Assembly (NCBI RefSeq): GCF_004564135.1
Contig: NZ_CP038255.1
Span: 1,582,501 to 1,646,500, forward strand
DNA length: 64,000 nt
From: Terasakiella sp. SH-1
Lineage (GTDB): Bacteria; Pseudomonadota; Alphaproteobacteria; Rhodospirillales; Terasakiellaceae
Direction of reading: 5' to 3'
Part shown: one piece after another, positions 1 to 8,110 of the stretch
How positions within the stretch are numbered: position 1 is the stretch's first letter
Layout of the letters: each line of letters begins with the position of its first letter
Notes under the pieces: generated by a model
What the model saw: only the letters and a program-made list of their open reading frames with translations
Database searches by the model: none
Told to the model about the DNA's origin: nothing
Translations under genes and position numbers: made by a program

Positions 1-1114
1 GCCCCAGCCCATAGAGCCAATATTGTGCAGTGAACAATCGCCCCCGTCTGGGTTCAATACGTATAAATGGCAGCATTACGCGATGATAAAAAATCATAAA
101 GGAAAGATTGATACCACCGATCACGGCATGGTAGTGCGCAGGCACTCTGGTATCCGTTCCATCCAATAAAAGCCCATAGAATCCACCTAAATTGTAAGTC
201 AATAAAGACAACCAGAGGGCAGACTTTGTTAAGTTATCCAGCATTTTTGCCCTGGAAGAGGCCAGAAACAACAGCAAAGCCAATGAAGCAATCATAGATG
301 GAAGCGGCAAACCATAACGCAACAGCTCTGTAAAGAAACTGCGATGAACAGGCCCCAAAATCTCAAAGAAGCCATAGATTACAGGGGCCGGCAGTACAAA
401 CACGCCCAATAAGGCAAAAGTCATAAAGCTATAGAGAGGGCTTAACAGCTCTTCCCCAGTCTCGATCTTGATGAGAGCTGACCACACAAGGACCAAGAGC
501 GCTGTATTGACGAATTGTAGAACATGTCCCCCGCCCCAAAAAAGTTGTTCATTATAGGTTGGCGATGGCAAATCCCCTGTCAGCAAAGTCGCAGCAAGAA
601 TAAAACAAAGTAAAGCAACCAGATAAATAAAGGCCGTCACCCCCGCCCCGAAATGATGATGTGCACGAAGTTTTAATTGCCTTATTGCCACAACGCCCAG
701 CCCGATAAACAAGCTGGCAAGACCACCATAGTAAAGCCAATGGTTCATCACCGGGACATAATTGTTCAATTCAGCTGTTCCAAGGTCAAACAAGGCAGGA
801 ACAATCAACCCGACACAGCCGACAGCCGCAAATCCTAAAGCCCAACGTCCCTCATCAGAGGTGCTGTCTTCGCCTTTTTCTTTGGCATAATACCAACAAA
901 ATAAGGCCCCCATCGTTGCCAAAAACCAGACAACAAAAGAAAAGACAACATGCGTCACCAGCCCTTTATGAAAAAAGCTTTTCCAGGGCCAGGGCAGTAA
1001 ATCCTGAATAATGGGGGTACGAGAAAAAACCAGCAACAAGGCAAACACACCGGCAATAGCCAGAGCCCCAACTGACAGCAACGTCCAGGCTTTACATTCC
1101 TGCCGTAAGGTCAT
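1..1114 (-). CDS. Heme-copper oxidase subunit I-like membrane protein (partial, C-terminus outside window)
   Basis: This polytopic membrane protein reads off the left edge, and about 371 codons are visible. It starts at an ATG sharing ATGA with the stop of the DUF420 gene, so translation is probably coupled. Features typical of heme-copper oxidase subunit I are visible: a helix with THVVFSFVVW near residue 53, a WGGGHVLQF helix with a candidate metal-binding His, and PAHYHAVIGG with an HxH-type pair near the end. The HPEVY motif of ordinary aa3 oxidases is not seen, so this is a divergent member close to cbb3/NorB-like proteins. Position after ctaA and DUF420 suggests a role in respiration or oxidase assembly. 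Whether it is a working oxidase is unknown. Confidence 0.7.
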   Translation of the reverse strand, partial: MTLRQECKAWTLLSVGALAIAGVFALLLVFSRTPIIQDLLPWPWKSFFHKGLVTHVVFSFVVWFLATMGALFCWYYAKEKGEDSTSDEGRWALGFAAVGCVGLIVPALFDLGTAELNNYVPVMNHWLYYGGLASLFIGLGVVAIRQLKLRAHHHFGAGVTAFIYLVALLCFILAATLLTGDLPSPTYNEQLFWGGGHVLQFVNTALLVLVWSALIKIETGEELLSPLYSFMTFALLGVFVLPAPVIYGFFEILGPVHRSFFTELLRYGLPLPSMIASLALLLFLASSRAKMLDNLTKSALWLSLLTYNLGGFYGLLLDGTDTRVPAHYHAVIGGINLSFMIFYHRVMLPFIRIEPRRGRLFTAQYWLYGLG

Positions 1115-1545
1115 ACGCCCCCCGTATAGATATGAAAGGCCATCACATACACAACAATTCCAGAGGCACAGACAAATGTCCAAAGGGGGAATGTATAACG
1201 TGCAATTGCTTTATGGCGGATAAAATCTTTTTGGATCAGCGCACGCCATACTGACAGAATAATCATGACCAACACAATGGCTGCCATGACAATATGTGAA
1301 AATAAAATCGTGAAATAGACCGTTCGCACACCCCCTTCCCCCTTAAACGGTACATGGCCAACATGGGCATGGTAATAGAGGTAAGAGACGAGAAAAACAG
1401 CTGAGACCGCAAGCGCGGAAATCATTAGTTTTTTATGGAGATGTTCCTTGCCGCCCTTAACGGCCATAAAAGCCATCGTAATCAGCAAAAGCGAAAGTGC
1501 ATTCAGTGTGGCCTGAAAATGGGGAAGAATTGATAAAATTTCCAT
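1111..1545 (-). CDS. DUF420 family membrane protein
   Basis: This is a 144-residue protein with four predicted membrane helices. It shows the pattern of DUF420 (YozB/CtaM-like) proteins: an early helix with LNALSLLLI, a KLM stretch after HLHK, SYLYYH, then YFTILFSHI and a last helix near the C-terminus. CtaM in Gram-positives is needed for activity of heme A-containing oxidases, and the location directly after ctaA agrees with such an oxidase-assembly role, by inference. Its start overlaps the ctaA stop by one base (TAATG) and its stop overlaps the next gene (ATGA), so the three genes look translationally coupled. Confidence 0.75.
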   Translation of the reverse strand: MEILSILPHFQATLNALSLLLITMAFMAVKGGKEHLHKKLMISALAVSAVFLVSYLYYHAHVGHVPFKGEGGVRTVYFTILFSHIVMAAIVLVMIILSVWRALIQKDFIRHKAIARYTFPLWTFVCASGIVVYVMAFHIYTGGV

Positions 1546-2552
1546 TACGATGATTGAACCTCAAAATTAAGCCATGTAAAGGCTGTAAACACCAAAAGTC
1601 CGCCCGCCTGATGAAGCGAGGCCAAGGATATGGGCACAACAGCCAAAAGAGTTGCAATACCGATAAGCGCCTGAAGGCTGACAAGGAAAAAACACGCTTG
1701 CACAGCTTTGATATTTTTATATTTCAGCCAAAATAAACAGGAAAAAACGAACAATGTGACAGCCAACAAACGATGCTGAAACTGCACAGTCGTCACATTT
1801 TCAAAATGGTTCAGATACCAAGGTGTCGCGTTATAAAGCCCGCCGGGAACCCAATCCCCATCCATCAAGGGAAATGTATTATAGGTCAGCCCCGCATCCA
1901 GCCCAGCCACCAAGGCCCCAGCCAAGATCGTAATATAACTCATGCCCCATAAGAACAAGGCGTAGAACCTGCTTCCCCCCTCTGGGTGCACCCCCTGCCC
2001 TTTATAGATTTTGAGCCCAGCCCAGATCAGGGCAGCATAAAGAATAAAGGCAAATCCCAAATGGGCCATCAGACGATACTGGCTGACTTCTGGCACATCA
2101 ACAAGGCCGCTTTTCACCATATACCACCCCAATATACCTTGTGCCCCACCTAAGACAAACAAGCCACATAAAGGCAAGATCATGGGCTTGGAAATCCATT
2201 TTTTATACAGGAAGAAAATCAAGGGCAAGGCAAAGGCCAAACCAATAATACGCCCCCATAAACGATGAAGGAATTCCAGCCAGAAAATATTCTGAAATTC
2301 GGCCAAACTCATGCCGAAATTGACTTTTTGATATTGAGGAGACTGTTTGTAAAGCTCAAATACCGCCTGCCACTGTTCTGTCCCCAGTGGAGGCAACCAG
2401 CCCGTCACAGGTCGCCAATCTACCATAGACAGGCCAGATCCAGTTAAACGTGTCAGCCCCCCAAGCACGACCATCAAAAAGACCATGCCAGCAACAATAA
2501 ACAGCCACATTCCCACAATTTTATCGTGCTTCACAGCAGAAGAAGCGATCAT
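1545..2552 (-). CDS. ctaA: Heme A synthase (CtaA/COX15 family)
   Basis: This is a 335-residue membrane protein that converts heme O to heme A for aa3-type cytochrome oxidase. The N-terminal helix is followed by GGLTRLTGSGLSMVDWRP, a hallmark of CtaA/COX15. EFLHRLWGR and FQHRLLA carry the heme-ligand histidines of the two half-repeats, and MAHLGFA and LHQAGGLL carry the matching ones on the partner helices. About eight helices and the length fit the Cys-poor type 2 enzymes of alphaproteobacteria and mitochondria. The gene starts 9 bp after the DUF2189 gene and overlaps the DUF420 gene by one base, so it sits in an oxidase-assembly operon. Confidence 0.95.
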   Translation of the reverse strand: MIASSAVKHDKIVGMWLFIVAGMVFLMVVLGGLTRLTGSGLSMVDWRPVTGWLPPLGTEQWQAVFELYKQSPQYQKVNFGMSLAEFQNIFWLEFLHRLWGRIIGLAFALPLIFFLYKKWISKPMILPLCGLFVLGGAQGILGWYMVKSGLVDVPEVSQYRLMAHLGFAFILYAALIWAGLKIYKGQGVHPEGGSRFYALFLWGMSYITILAGALVAGLDAGLTYNTFPLMDGDWVPGGLYNATPWYLNHFENVTTVQFQHRLLAVTLFVFSCLFWLKYKNIKAVQACFFLVSLQALIGIATLLAVVPISLASLHQAGGLLVFTAFTWLNFEVQSS

Positions 2553-2561
2553 ATAAGCGTC

Positions 2562-3344
2562 TTATTGTGCTGTTGGAACCAGATCACGATAGGCATGCCA
2601 GCTGGCATAACCCAGCACAGGCATAGCTACGACCAATCCGACAAAGAAGGTCGCCATGGCAAACCAGGCAATAATCCCAATGGTAAAGGCCCAGCTCCAC
2701 ATCACATGACTGTTCTTCATAACCGTTTTAAAGCTAAAAGCCATCGCTTCGAAAGCACCAGTATCACGATCAAGGATCATGGGAACAGAAACGGCAGTTA
2801 AAAGAAAAACAATTGAGGCAAAAACCAAACCGACCGTTGATCCCACAGCCAAAAAGACCAGACCATCCGTGCGCGTAAAGATATCAACGCCCATGTTTTC
2901 CAATGACAAGGAAGCGTCCCCCATCATCAGGGCATAAAGAACAACGGCAACCTGCGTCCAGACCAGCATAAAGATCAACAGTACAAACGCCATAATCCCG
3001 AGCCTGCGAGGGCTGGAACGCCAAGCCCCGCATGTACTAACAAAGGTTGGAATTTGCCCCAGTTCACGTTGGCGCGAAACTTCATAAAGACCCAGTGCCA
3101 ACCAAGGGGCAAATAAAATAAAACTGCCAGATAGCGGTAAAATCAGATAACTGAGCCCCAGAGCTTCAAGTCCCCAGAAAAGGCCATAACCTGCCAAAAC
3201 AAAAATAAGGCCGTAACTTAACCCAACGCCGGGTGCATCTTTAAAATCAATCCAGCCTTGCCTCAGCCATTGAGCTGGCGCTTCAAGGTGAACTTTATTG
3301 GAGTCAGCGATATGGATCCCATTCGGTGTGGTAGCTTCATTCAT
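2562..3344 (-). CDS. DUF2189 family integral membrane protein
   Basis: This is a 260-residue protein with a soluble N-terminus of about 45 residues and roughly six hydrophobic helices. WLRQGWIDFKDAPGVGLSYGL followed by a large helical core, and a conserved stretch around TAVSVPMILDRD, match DUF2189 membrane proteins. The molecular function of the family is not established. The gene is the first of the minus-strand run leading into ctaA (9 bp gap), which hints at a membrane or respiratory role. A short perfect palindrome, ACTCG-GTT-CGAGT, lies upstream at 3367-3379. Confidence 0.7.
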   Translation of the reverse strand: MNEATTPNGIHIADSNKVHLEAPAQWLRQGWIDFKDAPGVGLSYGLIFVLAGYGLFWGLEALGLSYLILPLSGSFILFAPWLALGLYEVSRQRELGQIPTFVSTCGAWRSSPRRLGIMAFVLLIFMLVWTQVAVVLYALMMGDASLSLENMGVDIFTRTDGLVFLAVGSTVGLVFASIVFLLTAVSVPMILDRDTGAFEAMAFSFKTVMKNSHVMWSWAFTIGIIAWFAMATFFVGLVVAMPVLGYASWHAYRDLVPTAQ

Positions 3345-3465
3345 GTCAGCCCCCTGCTTTAATTATACTCGGTTCGAGTTCATTTTAGAGTCATGCTAAC
3401 ATAAAAGCCCTATGGCGCGGTATGTTTTTTTATGTAAATAAACAGATAGAACTGTACAATCCCAT

Positions 3466-3494
3466 TTGACATCACAGCCCTGCCCTCATAAATA
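3466..3494 (+). promoter_or_regulatory. Candidate sigma70 promoter of the HPt gene
   Basis: A perfect TTGACA -35 box lies at 3466-3471. After a 17-base spacer a weak -10 (TAAATA) lies at 3489-3494, about 40 bases before the HPt start codon. The -35 is strong and the -10 poor, so this is a tentative call. Confidence 0.4.
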
Positions 3495-3532
3495 TAAGCC
3501 CTTAAAATTATTTATAGTTTGGAGCCTGTTTG

Positions 3533-3838
3533 ATGAACGACCAGCCAAGCATTGAGGCAAAGCTCAAGCTTTTACAAGAACGTTTTGCCAAACGTCTCAA
3601 CGATACTGCGGAAGAAATGGAAAGCTGGCGCGATAATAGCCACCTTGACCGTTTTATTGAAATCACACACAAGCTGGCAGGGACAGCAGGCACATTTGGG
3701 TTTATTGAATTAAGCCAGCAAATGAAAGCGCTGGAGCTGGAAGGTATTGGCGTTCGCTGCCACAAAATTTCAGAAGAACAAGCAACAGAACTGTATCAAC
3801 GCACCCTAAAGATGCTCAAAGAGGCAAAAGCGAAATAG
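3533..3838 (+). CDS. Single-domain histidine phosphotransfer (HPt) protein
   Basis: This is a 101-residue HPt domain protein. The phosphorylatable histidine is H46 in THKLAGTAGTFGF, the classical HPt signature of His followed by K, small residues and aromatic-glycine. A preceding in-frame TTG exists, but the ATG at 3533 has a GGAG ribosome site 8 bases upstream, so I start there. It would shuttle phosphoryl groups between a hybrid kinase and a receiver. The convergent neighbour is a single-domain receiver ending only 14 bases away, a possible partner. No kinase gene is adjacent on this strand. Confidence 0.85.
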   Translation: MNDQPSIEAKLKLLQERFAKRLNDTAEEMESWRDNSHLDRFIEITHKLAGTAGTFGFIELSQQMKALELEGIGVRCHKISEEQATELYQRTLKMLKEAKAK

Positions 3839-3852
3839 GATCAGCCCTCGTT

Positions 3853-4242
3853 TTAGCCCTGCGTCTCTTCCCATAACTCCATGATTTGATCAGACAGCAT
3901 CATCGGGTCAAAAGGTTTGGCAATAACACCAATTGCCCCCAGAGACAAAAAACCCTTAATATCATCATCCATGAGTTTCGCGGTTAAAAACGCAATGGGT
4001 GTTTGCGCAAAACTCTCTAACTTTCGGATTTCCTTAAAAGTCGTCATGCCATCCATTTCAGGCATCATGGCATCAAGAAGCACCAAATCGGGTGTAAACT
4101 CATTAATAATGTCCAAGGCTTTATGGCCGCTATCAACGGCCTTTACCTCAAAGCCCCCTACATTCTCAAGGACGAGCTGAGCAATCTCGCGAATATCGGG
4201 CTCGTCCTCAACATATAGAATTTTTGTAAGGGCTTTCGTCAT
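3853..4242 (-). CDS. Single-domain response regulator (receiver only)
   Basis: This is a 129-residue CheY-like receiver without an output domain. Acidic residues E12/D13, phosphoacceptor D57 in LLDAMMPEMDG, switch T87 and K109 in AKPFD are all present, so it should be phosphorylated normally. It is the last gene of a minus-strand run after the MBL/ODP-type protein (18 bp gap) and the hairpin-tip-like protein, which suggests it carries their signal. It converges with the HPt gene. Candidate partners are that HPt protein and the CheA of the nearby cluster. Confidence 0.85.
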   Translation of the reverse strand: MTKALTKILYVEDEPDIREIAQLVLENVGGFEVKAVDSGHKALDIINEFTPDLVLLDAMMPEMDGMTTFKEIRKLESFAQTPIAFLTAKLMDDDIKGFLSLGAIGVIAKPFDPMMLSDQIMELWEETQG

Positions 4243-4260
4243 GAGCGCTTTTAAACGGGC

Positions 4261-4998
4261 CTAAAATCTCAGCCCCGCCCCAACCTCAATAGACTCCAAC
4301 CAATCAAGGAAACGGTGAACATCTTCGCCTTTATAAATGCTACCATGCTGTGGGCAAAGCATCTCAATATCCAGCTTTCTCACCCGCTTGATCCACATAT
4401 CCTTGGCGTGTTCTGACGGCATCCAACGTTGATGGAACGTCTTGATCTTGGAAATATTTTTGTCAAAATCTTCAACAAATAGAGAATCTTCCGGCTGGTT
4501 TAACCCTGCCCCAATATCACCACTGAACAAGATTTTTGCAACCGGGTCATAAACGCTAAAATTCCCTGAAGAATGCATGTAATGAGCCGGAATAAATTGA
4601 ATTTCCAACCCGTCAAATTTCAGTGTCTGACCTTCATCCGGGATCGGGTTATAGGTAATGGCCTCACAGCCATAATGGCGCAAGAAACCTTCCCAGATCC
4701 ACGGTGCATGCAGCGTTGCATTGGGCAAGGTCTTGTCCCAAAGACCAAGGGATGAGATCACATCCGGGTCTTGGTGGGATGCAAACAGGTGCGTGATTTG
4801 ATCCACAGGCAAAAAGTGGACGACCGCTGCAAGCATGGAGGAAAACAGCTCAATCCCGCCCGGATCAAGCAAAATGGCCTCCCGCCCGGTCTTGATCATA
4901 AACTGGTTCGTATCAATAATTCTTTCGTTTTTTTCCGGGTCACGGCCAAAAACAACCCATTCGTGAAACTGGCCTTCGTATAATTTTATGGTTTGCAT
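4261..4998 (-). CDS. ODP-type (flavodiiron-like) metallo-beta-lactamase-fold protein, probable oxygen/iron sensor
   Basis: This 245-residue protein is the diiron domain of flavodiiron proteins without the flavodoxin part. Candidate metal ligands are H75, D77 and D79 in HQDPD, H142 (YMHSSGNFSVYD), D161 in SGD and H218 in PQHGS. Flavodiiron enzymes have HxExD at the first site; here the Glu is Asp. Stand-alone ODP (oxygen-binding diiron protein) members have been described as oxygen/iron sensors feeding bacterial chemotaxis in spirochetes. The gene lies 29 bp after a chemoreceptor-tip-like gene and before a receiver gene, which fits a sensory role better than an enzymatic one. That role is inferred, not shown. 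Confidence 0.8.
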   Translation of the reverse strand: MQTIKLYEGQFHEWVVFGRDPEKNERIIDTNQFMIKTGREAILLDPGGIELFSSMLAAVVHFLPVDQITHLFASHQDPDVISSLGLWDKTLPNATLHAPWIWEGFLRHYGCEAITYNPIPDEGQTLKFDGLEIQFIPAHYMHSSGNFSVYDPVAKILFSGDIGAGLNQPEDSLFVEDFDKNISKIKTFHQRWMPSEHAKDMWIKRVRKLDIEMLCPQHGSIYKGEDVHRFLDWLESIEVGAGLRF

Positions 4999-5027
4999 TA
5001 CAATCGAACCTTAAGTCATTAATTCTT

Positions 5028-5639
5028 TTATCTTACGTTCAAGACTTTACGGCATTCCTGCACCGTTGAACGAATATTTTTTGCCGCATTTTCAAACTTG
5101 CCGACAATCGCTTCAAAGTTTGCCCGATAGATGGTTGAAACGGTTGCAGCCTCTAAACGTGATGTTGACGTTACCACATTGGCAGCAAGCATGCGCGATT
5201 CAATCTCTTCTAACAGTTCATGAAGCCGGCGCGTATTCTTGATCAGTTCAAGCTGAAATTGCTGTAAATCTTTTTCCGCCTCATGATAGGCATGATCATA
5301 TGTGTGCGCGTAAAGGGCACCTTCTGATTTTATCTTCGCCCGATTAAAGTGATTAACCGCTTCGCTCCCCCGCAGGGCGGTCAAGGACGAACGCGAAATC
5401 AATAAAGCCTCGCGGTTAATATCTTCAACGAGGTTAATCGTATCACTTGCCAATTCCACCATATAATCGGTGATCGGCTTAAAGGTGCGGACATTTTCCC
5501 CCGCACGAGCGACCAATGCCTTGGCATTCATTGCTTCAAGGGAAATATTTTTTGCTTCTTTCAAGACGGCACTCAAACGGGCCGATACAGCTACAGCCGT
5601 AATAAAAAAAGTTGTACGCAGTTCAAAATCTACAGCCAT
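5028..5639 (-). CDS. Small soluble protein resembling a chemoreceptor hairpin tip
   Basis: This is a 203-residue, mostly helical protein without signal peptide or membrane segment and with no family I can name firmly. Residues about 35-65 (EAMNAKALVARAGE, R51, F53, D58, ELA) align without gaps to the chemoreceptor tip consensus LALNAAIEAARAGE-x-GRGF...D..R.LA, but the flanking signalling bundle is degenerate. The rest is predicted coiled coil (LIKNTRRLHELLEEIES). An AAGG ribosome site precedes the ATG. It heads a minus-strand run with the ODP-type MBL protein and a receiver, so it may be a cytosolic receptor or adaptor for that sensor. Function is inferred. Confidence 0.6.
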   Translation of the reverse strand: MAVDFELRTTFFITAVAVSARLSAVLKEAKNISLEAMNAKALVARAGENVRTFKPITDYMVELASDTINLVEDINREALLISRSSLTALRGSEAVNHFNRAKIKSEGALYAHTYDHAYHEAEKDLQQFQLELIKNTRRLHELLEEIESRMLAANVVTSTSRLEAATVSTIYRANFEAIVGKFENAAKNIRSTVQECRKVLNVR

Positions 5640-5859
5640 AAAATTACCTTATGTGTCAGCTGCGGGCGCTAGTTGAAAATCCCAGAACACAGTTATACTG
5701 ATTTGTTGATTGAATTTAAGCACGATCAGCCCAACAGCACAACAAATTATCCATGAAAAAAAAGGATAATAAGAGGAAAAAACATTGAAGTTCCAATTGC
5801 ATTGGGGCAAATTGGTATATGATCAAAACAGAAAGTTAATGGCGGGAGGATTATGGACA

Positions 5860-6744
5860 ATGGATGAGTTAGTTACTCTTGTTGTGAGTGACAACCCAGA
5901 CTTCCGGAGTCTCGTTGTTTGCGGCCTTGAAGGCGAAAATCTGCATACCGAGTTTGTTGATAATTTTGGCGAACTTGAAAGAATCCTGCAGGAAGAAAAC
6001 AACAACGTCTCCACAGTCATTACTGAAATCCCTGACGATCTGTTTGATTTTGAACGCAAACTGCGTGTTATCAAGCGCAAAGATTACGGCAAATATATTC
6101 CGATCATCGGCTTACTTGCCGAAAAACGTGATAAATCAGAAATCGCCCGTCAGTTATTTTTCCATATTCTGACCGTTCCCCTGCATGACCATATGCTGGC
6201 CCATACGATTGAAGCAGGAAAATCTGATTATCGCCGCTATCAGTCCCTTCTGGGCGAGGTTAGCTCACGCACCTCTGCAATCGGCTTGATTAAATCAGGA
6301 AACTTTACCTTAAAGAGCCTCCAGCAGGCAGAGGCCCTGACAACCATGCTGTCTTTGGCCTGCCCTGACCCTTCTGCAGTCTCTCTGGGCCTTTCAGAAC
6401 TTTTAGTCAATGCCATTGAACATGGCAATCTTGAGATTTCATATGTTGAAAAATCCCAGCTTCTGGAAAACGGAAAATGGGATGAAGAAATCAAAAAGCG
6501 AATGAAAGATGCCAAATATGCGTCCCGTTTTGTAGAAGTGAGCTTCAAACGCGAAACAGCCCAGATCGACATCACCATTACAGATCAAGGGAATGGTTTT
6601 GAATGGAAAAATTTCGTGAACAGTAACCCGGACCAATTTACCAGTAAACATGGCCGTGGGATTGCTATTGCCATTGCGATGGGATTCAATAAGCTGACCT
6701 ATAATGAAAAAGGCAATCAGGTTACAGCAACCATCAAATTGTAA
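5860..6744 (+). CDS. Histidine-kinase-like ATPase (RsbW-type) with N-terminal degenerate receiver
   Basis: I start at ATG 5860, which has GGGAGGA 9 bases upstream, giving 294 residues. An upstream in-frame TTG would add 25 residues but has no such site. Residues 1-115 look like a receiver fold (LVTLVVSDN, later TVITEIPDD) with Glu where the phospho-Asp would be. The C-terminal half is a GHKL ATPase: N-box SELLVNAIEHGN, G1 DQGNGF, G2 KHGRGIAIA. No phospho-His dimerisation domain is visible, so it resembles anti-sigma kinases such as RsbW/SpoIIAB. The receiver-PP2C gene converges with it and a STAS gene heads the che cluster, so a partner-switching circuit is possible. Confidence 0.75.
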   Translation: MDELVTLVVSDNPDFRSLVVCGLEGENLHTEFVDNFGELERILQEENNNVSTVITEIPDDLFDFERKLRVIKRKDYGKYIPIIGLLAEKRDKSEIARQLFFHILTVPLHDHMLAHTIEAGKSDYRRYQSLLGEVSSRTSAIGLIKSGNFTLKSLQQAEALTTMLSLACPDPSAVSLGLSELLVNAIEHGNLEISYVEKSQLLENGKWDEEIKKRMKDAKYASRFVEVSFKRETAQIDITITDQGNGFEWKNFVNSNPDQFTSKHGRGIAIAIAMGFNKLTYNEKGNQVTATIKL

Positions 6745-6770
6745 ATTTCTTTAAAAGCATCATACCCAAT

Positions 6771-6808
6771 AAAAAAACACCCTCGCATTTTTTCGAGGGT
6801 GTTTTTTA
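6771..6808. terminator. Bidirectional rho-independent terminator
   Basis: The arms AAAAAACACCCTCG (6772-6785) and CGAGGGTGTTTTTT (6794-6807) pair perfectly around an 8-base loop. Flanking A and T runs make it work on both strands. It lies between the convergent kinase-like gene and the receiver-PP2C gene. Confidence 0.9.
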
Positions 6809-6825
6809 TTATATCTCTTATCCGC

Positions 6826-8010
6826 TTATTTCTTCGGACGAACAAAGCTAACTGTTGTCAAATCATCCGGAATTGGCGGGACCGCCTCTCTCAAAAATTC
6901 ATCAAGAAGACGCGGCTGAATTTGGTCAAATCCTTCAACTGCATATTTCTTTGTACGTGCAATCAGTCCTTCTTCTTCCCACATCTGCCCCTCAGAATCC
7001 GGAGATTCGATCAAAGCATCTGAATAAACGAAGATGAAGCTGTTATCCGGGAAATCAATCACCTGGTTATCATATTCAAAATCCGCAACAATACCAACAG
7101 GCAAGCCCGCCGTATCAATGAAGCGTATCCCCGGTACGTCCCCTTCAATCCCGACCATAACGGGCGGCGCAGCAGCAGACGCATATGTCAGGGTGTTTTC
7201 CTGATCATCAATAACACCCCAGAACAATGTCGCAAATTGTTCAACAGACAACACTTTTGCCAAGTGGGCATTCACAGCCTGCAAACAGGATTTTGGATCG
7301 CCCCAGTCAAGATTGCTTTCGTTGATCAAGGTGTGAAGACGGAATGTGTTCAGGGCAGATACGACCCCATGCCCGGAAAAATCAATAATGAAAAAGCCAA
7401 GGCGATGCTCATCAATCTGTTGCATCCCCCACAAGTCCCCGCCCAGCTCGGAAGAAGCCTTCCAGTGGTTTTGAACTTTCAGCTTCATATTCTCTTCAAT
7501 AGAAGAAATAACATCCTTTGTGGGGAGCAAGCTTTCCTGAATGACACGAGCAGAATTCAACTCCTGCTCCATACGGGCCTGATATGCTTTTTCCTTACGT
7601 TGCAAGATTACGTTTTGCAATTGCAGTTTTACGCGGGCAACAAGCTCATAGACGTTAATCGGCTTGGAAATAAGATCGTTGGCACCAACTTCAAAGACTT
7701 CTGCACGTTCTTGCGTGGCTTCCATACCTGTTTGGATCAAAATCGGAATATGCGCGTGGTTTTCGCTTTTACGAATACGACGGCAAACTTCAAACCCGTC
7801 TGTCCCCGGCATAACAATATCCAGAATAATCAAATCCGGATTCAATTCATCCAGCATTTCAAGAGCCATATCACCATTTTCCGCCACATGCAGATTGGTA
7901 TAGCCAGCTTTCATCAAACATGTCTGGATCAGCGTGCGCAAGACCGCAACATCATCGACAATCAGGATCTTACAATCCGATATCTCTGAAAATTTTACGG
8001 CTTCATCCAT
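6826..8010 (-). CDS. Receiver-PP2C (RsbU/SpoIIE-type) serine phosphatase
   Basis: This is a 394-residue fusion. The N-terminal receiver (residues 12-130) has D19/D20, phosphoacceptor D64 in ILDIVMPGTDG and K in SKPIN. A short coiled coil (ARMEQELNSARVIQESLLP) leads to a PP2C-type SpoIIE phosphatase domain with metal-binding Asp in SSELGGDLWG, IIDFSGHG and VYSDALIE. Such proteins dephosphorylate STAS anti-sigma antagonists when the receiver is phosphorylated. It follows the cheZ-like gene by 100 bp on the same strand, and a STAS gene heads the cluster at 18607. A strong GGAAGG ribosome site precedes ATG 8010. The substrate pairing with that STAS protein is inferred. Confidence 0.88.
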   Translation of the reverse strand: MDEAVKFSEISDCKILIVDDVAVLRTLIQTCLMKAGYTNLHVAENGDMALEMLDELNPDLIILDIVMPGTDGFEVCRRIRKSENHAHIPILIQTGMEATQERAEVFEVGANDLISKPINVYELVARVKLQLQNVILQRKEKAYQARMEQELNSARVIQESLLPTKDVISSIEENMKLKVQNHWKASSELGGDLWGMQQIDEHRLGFFIIDFSGHGVVSALNTFRLHTLINESNLDWGDPKSCLQAVNAHLAKVLSVEQFATLFWGVIDDQENTLTYASAAAPPVMVGIEGDVPGIRFIDTAGLPVGIVADFEYDNQVIDFPDNSFIFVYSDALIESPDSEGQMWEEEGLIARTKKYAVEGFDQIQPRLLDEFLREAVPPIPDDLTTVSFVRPKK

Positions 8011-8110
8011 ACTCGTTTCCTTCCCCTAATGGGTATTTTGTAACACATGTCATTGCATGGGTTCAATTGATATACGTCATCTTTTTCATAATAGATGACA
8101 ATTTATTGGT

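Noticed and set aside
552-740. 62-residue minus-strand frame inside the oxidase-like gene
   Set aside because: It lies within the much longer membrane-protein frame that runs to the window edge; its composition (Cys/Ser-rich) is not protein-like.
3367-3379. Palindrome ACTCG-GTT-CGAGT
   Set aside because: Only one copy and short arms; no regulator gene next to it, so not called as an operator.
7237-7989. 250-residue plus-strand frame
   Set aside because: It is antisense to the receiver-PP2C gene, which has intact motifs; no family resemblance.
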